A stretch of 7,466 nucleotides of DNA, from NCBI GenBank assembly GCA_002347475.1, contig DDXI01000163.1, positions 1 through 7,466 on the forward strand, given 5' to 3'. This stretch comes from Peptococcaceae bacterium UBA2264 (GTDB lineage Bacteria > Bacillota > Desulfitobacteriia > Desulfitobacteriales > Desulfitobacteriaceae). Shown here one piece after another: positions 5,032 through 7,466 of the stretch. Every line of letters starts with the position of its first letter. Position 1 is the first letter of the stretch. Both the position numbers and the translations under genes were made by a program. The notes under the pieces were generated by a model. The model saw only the letters and a program-made list of their open reading frames with translations, did no database searches and had not been told where the DNA came from.

Positions 5032-6029
5032 TAAGGAACATGAGCAAAGTTGATTTGATTTACCGCCTGGAAGAAAAGGTTCTGGCCGGACAGGATATCT
5101 CCCGGGAAGAAGCCCGGGAGTTAGGAAGATTGAGCGGTTCCGATCTCTATTTTCTGTTTGCCGCTGCCGGCCGGATCCGTGATCTGCAGGCAGGCAATAA
5201 AGTGGACCTCTGTTCCATAATGAACGCCAAATCCGGTCAGTGTTCGGAAAACTGCAAATATTGCCCTCAATCGGCTCATCACCAGACCGGCGTGGAAGTA
5301 TACGATTTACTGGGTAAGGAAGCGGTTTTGGAGCGAGCGCGCCAGATGGAAGCAGAAGGAGCCCGCTGGTTCTCCCTGGTGACCAGCGGCCGGGGAATAA
5401 GCAAGGGTGATTTGTTTAAAATACTGGCCATATTCCGGCTTCTGGCCCGGGAAACCAAGCTGAAGCTTTGCGCCTCACTGGGAACAATCGATGCTGACAC
5501 GGCCAGCCGTTTGAAAGAAGCCGGGGTAAGCAGGTATCATCATAATCTGGAAACAGCAGCAAGCTATTTTCCGGCTATTTGCACTACTCACAGTTATCAG
5601 GACCGCATCGACACCATCAGGGCTTGTCAGAGTGCCGGTTTGGATGTCTGCAGCGGCGGGATTATTTCCATGGGTGAAACCATGGACCAGCGCCTGGAAA
5701 TGGCCTTTGCCCTCAAAGATTTGAGCATCCGGTCAGTGCCTCTGAATATTCTTAATCCTATCGAAGGTACTGCCCTGGAAAATCAGGCCGTTATATCGCC
5801 AGGGGAGATTTTACAGACAATTGCCGTCTTTCGCTTCATTCTGCCGCAGGCCGTGCTGCGCTTTGCCGGCGGCCGGGAAAAAGCCCTGCGTAATCTGCAG
5901 GCTCTCGGTTATCTGGCCGGGATCAATGCCGCCCTGGTGGGCAGTTATCTGACCACTTCCGGCCGCACCGTTGCTGAAGATATCCAGATGATCCGGGATA
6001 TGGGTTTGGAAGCAGTAACAAATTCATAA
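5028..6029 (+). CDS. bioB: Biotin synthase BioB (radical SAM), probably anaerobe Type II
   Basis: A 333-residue radical SAM enzyme that inserts sulfur into dethiobiotin to make biotin. The [4Fe-4S]-SAM motif is Cys72-x3-Cys76-x2-Cys79 within GQCSENCKYCPQS. Family motifs YHHNLET (170-176), VCSGGIISMGET (207-218) and AGGRE (280-284) are present. In E. coli the auxiliary [2Fe-2S] cluster uses Cys97, Cys128, Cys188 and Arg260. Here Cys148, Cys208 and Arg283 match three of these, but the Cys97 position is Ser116 (WFSLVTSGRG, where B. subtilis has CIVASGRG). Extra cysteines occur at 62 (DLCSIMNAKSG) and 185. This resembles the Type II BioBs of obligate anaerobes reported to use a [4Fe-5S] auxiliary cluster; I infer that class. 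The ATG at 5028 overlaps the bioA stop by four bases; a second ATG at 5040 is possible. Confidence 0.95.
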   Translation: MIRNMSKVDLIYRLEEKVLAGQDISREEARELGRLSGSDLYFLFAAAGRIRDLQAGNKVDLCSIMNAKSGQCSENCKYCPQSAHHQTGVEVYDLLGKEAVLERARQMEAEGARWFSLVTSGRGISKGDLFKILAIFRLLARETKLKLCASLGTIDADTASRLKEAGVSRYHHNLETAASYFPAICTTHSYQDRIDTIRACQSAGLDVCSGGIISMGETMDQRLEMAFALKDLSIRSVPLNILNPIEGTALENQAVISPGEILQTIAVFRFILPQAVLRFAGGREKALRNLQALGYLAGINAALVGSYLTTSGRTVAEDIQMIRDMGLEAVTNS

Positions 6030-6072
6030 GGTTCTGGTTGTGTTGCAGGAACACCCAATTTAAGGTGAAAAT

Positions 6073-6107
6073 AAATTACGAATTAAGAATCAGGAATCAG
6101 GAATTGG
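6073..6107. repeat. Five tandem heptamers between bioB and bioF
   Basis: The 35 bases read as AAATTAC, GAATTAA, GAATCAG, GAATCAG, GAATTGG: a degenerate 7-bp tandem repeat with two identical middle units. It sits in the 81-bp bioB-bioF gap, the longest gap inside the operon. The last two units supply the AGGAA used as the bioF ribosome site. Simple slippage is the likely origin. Copy number could change the spacing or the ribosome site. Confidence 0.6.
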
Positions 6108-6110
6108 CGG

Positions 6111-7310
6111 GTGGACTTAGTGGGAGAATTCTATGCCGGCCTGGCCCGGGAACTGACAAAATTACAGGAAGAGCATCTCTTGCGGGAGTTGAAAACGATC
6201 AACGGAGCGCCGGGTGAATGGGTGGAAATCCAGGGCCAAAGACTGCTGAATCTAAGCAGCAACAATTATCTGGGCCTGGCCGCTCATCCTTCCCTGAAAG
6301 CAGCTGCTGTCCAGGCTGTGCAGCAATGGGGCTGCGGAGCTACAGCCTCCCGCTTGATTGTGGGAAATTACGAAATCTATGATCAGACAGAAAAAGACCT
6401 GGCCGCTTTCAAAGGCACCGAAGCAGCCTTGATCTTCAATTCCGGCTATACGGCCAATATCGGGATAATTACAGCCCTGGTCAGCAGAGGGGATATAGTC
6501 CTCAGCGACAAAATCAACCATGCCAGTATAATTGACGGTATCCGTCTGTGCGGAGCACAATTCCTGCGCTACAAACACAGGGATATGACTGATTTGGAGC
6601 GCTGTCTAAAAAAAGCAGAAGATTACCAACGCAAACTGATTATCAGCGACAGTGTCTTCAGTATGGACGGTGATCTGGCCCCCCTCCCTTCTATTGTTGA
6701 CTTAAAAAATAAATACGGAGCAGTACTGATGATTGACGAAGCCCATGGCAGCGGAATTTTCGGCGCCAAGGGCCGGGGATTGGCTGAGTATCTGGGCGTT
6801 TCCGAAGAGGTGGAAATTAATATGGGTACTCTGGGCAAGGCCTTCGGCTGTTTCGGCGCTTACGTCAGCGGCCGAAAAGTACTCATAGATTATCTGCGCA
6901 ATAAAGCCCGCGGTTTCATCTTCACTACTGCCTTGCCGCCGGCAGTTATTGCCAGCGTGCAAGCCGCTATCCAGGTAATGCAAGAGGAGAAATGGCGGCG
7001 AACAAAGGTCCTCAGCAAGGCTGCCTGGGTGCGGGAACAGTTAACAGGAGCCGGATTTGATCTCTTAAACAGCCAAAGTCAGATCATCCCCATTCTGAGC
7101 GGTGATAATGCCACGACCCTGGAATTCAGCAGCCGTCTCTTTCAGGTGAATATTTTGGCAATGGCGGTCCGGCCGCCGACGGTTCCCTTGAATACAGCCC
7201 GGCTGCGTTTGACTGTTATGGCAACACACAGCCAGGAGGACCTGGCCTGGGCAGTGGAACAAATCAGCCAAATCGGTAGGGAATTAGCGATAATCCAAGG
7301 AGGTAAGTGA
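6111..7310 (+). CDS. bioF: 8-amino-7-oxononanoate (KAPA) synthase BioF
   Basis: A 399-residue PLP enzyme of the alpha-oxoamine synthase family. It condenses a pimeloyl thioester with L-alanine, releasing CO2, to give KAPA, the substrate of BioA. Visible are the N-terminal LLRELKTING region, NLSSNNYLGLAAHP (47-60), GCGATASRLIVGN (74-86), FNSGYTAN (109-116), the PLP-stacking histidine in NHASIIDG (His137), SVFSMDGDLAPL (181-192), DEAHGSGIFG (209-218), and the Schiff-base lysine in GTLGKAFG (Lys243). The close relative glycine C-acetyltransferase (Kbl) shares these motifs, so the assignment rests mainly on the biotin operon context. The start is taken as GTG at 6111, with AGGAA about 7 bases before it; a GTG three codons later is an alternative. 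The stop is directly followed by the next start codon. Confidence 0.93.
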   Translation: MDLVGEFYAGLARELTKLQEEHLLRELKTINGAPGEWVEIQGQRLLNLSSNNYLGLAAHPSLKAAAVQAVQQWGCGATASRLIVGNYEIYDQTEKDLAAFKGTEAALIFNSGYTANIGIITALVSRGDIVLSDKINHASIIDGIRLCGAQFLRYKHRDMTDLERCLKKAEDYQRKLIISDSVFSMDGDLAPLPSIVDLKNKYGAVLMIDEAHGSGIFGAKGRGLAEYLGVSEEVEINMGTLGKAFGCFGAYVSGRKVLIDYLRNKARGFIFTTALPPAVIASVQAAIQVMQEEKWRRTKVLSKAAWVREQLTGAGFDLLNSQSQIIPILSGDNATTLEFSSRLFQVNILAMAVRPPTVPLNTARLRLTVMATHSQEDLAWAVEQISQIGRELAIIQGGK

Positions 7311-7466
7311 ATGGCGATCCAAAATATAGTGCTTATTCACGGCTGGGCCTCAGATAAGAATATCTGGCAGGAAACCAGAAAACACCTGGAACAAAAATAC
7401 CAGGTGTATGCCCTGAATTTGGCCGCCTTGAATGATCTGCCGGATTACTGTGAGCAAGTGAGCAGG
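7311..7466 (+). CDS. Alpha/beta-hydrolase, likely BioH-like pimeloyl-ACP methyl ester esterase (N-terminus only)
   Basis: The first 52 codons of a gene that continues past the window. The start ATG directly follows the bioF stop and has a strong AAGGAGGT site six bases upstream. Residues 6-12 (IVLIHGW) are the first beta-strand and oxyanion-hole His-Gly-Trp typical of alpha/beta hydrolases; E. coli BioH has LVLLHGW at the same place. A second strand (YQVYALNLAAL) follows. The catalytic serine, aspartate and histidine would lie beyond the edge. In a biotin operon the best guess is the esterase that cleaves the methyl ester of pimeloyl-ACP after BioC/fatty-acid synthesis, and bioC may follow. 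BioG-type or unrelated hydrolases are not excluded. Confidence 0.75.
   Translation, partial: MAIQNIVLIHGWASDKNIWQETRKHLEQKYQVYALNLAALNDLPDYCEQVSR

Noticed and set aside
6040..6054. Small hairpin (GTGTT-GCAGG-AACAC) after bioB
   Set aside because: The stem is only five pairs and no T-run follows, so it is not supported as a terminator within the operon.

Overview
The window looks like the chromosome of an anaerobic, low-to-mid GC Gram-positive bacterium (Bacillota, of the Clostridia or Negativicutes kind). The hints are strong AGGAGG-type ribosome sites, GTG and TTG starts, a BirA-type operator, a B. subtilis-like BioA, a BioB that resembles those of obligate anaerobes, and a B12-dependent acyl-CoA mutase. 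The exact genus cannot be read from the sequence.

The window holds two divergent transcription units separated by a 532-bp regulatory region. Leftward (minus strand): meaB (1356-2333), a G-protein chaperone of B12 mutases, followed after 199 bp by the catalytic subunit of a methylmalonyl-CoA mutase family enzyme (1156 to beyond base 1, 385 codons visible). The mutase keeps the overall family fold signatures, but several residues that define methylmalonyl-CoA mutase are changed (Tyr89 to Leu, Ser114 to Asn, His244 to Asn, Ser285 to Ala), while the substrate-carboxylate arginine is kept. Its substrate should therefore be treated as unknown. A near-perfect sigma-54 (-24/-12) promoter lies upstream of meaB, with an inverted repeat about 113 bp further upstream in the usual place for an enhancer-binding activator and another inverted repeat in the leader. 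This suggests an inducible catabolic acyl-CoA pathway.

Rightward (plus strand): a biotin operon bioD-bioA-bioB-bioF followed by the start of an alpha/beta-hydrolase gene, probably the pimeloyl-ester-cleaving esterase (BioH-like). A consensus sigma-A promoter (TTGACA-N17-TAAAAT) precedes it. It is sandwiched by two BirA-like operators with the same 15-bp spacing: a perfect one starting directly after the -10 box and a second, slightly degenerate one that includes the -35 box. This implies repression by biotinyl-AMP-loaded BirA. BioF, BioA, BioD and BioB carry out the four late steps from pimeloyl thioester to biotin. BioB lacks one cysteine of the classical [2Fe-2S] site and has extra cysteines, pointing to the anaerobe-type (Type II) enzyme. 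BioA has lysine-type (BioK) features.

No RNA genes, transposons, CRISPR arrays or convincing rho-independent terminators were seen. Both outer genes run off the window edges.
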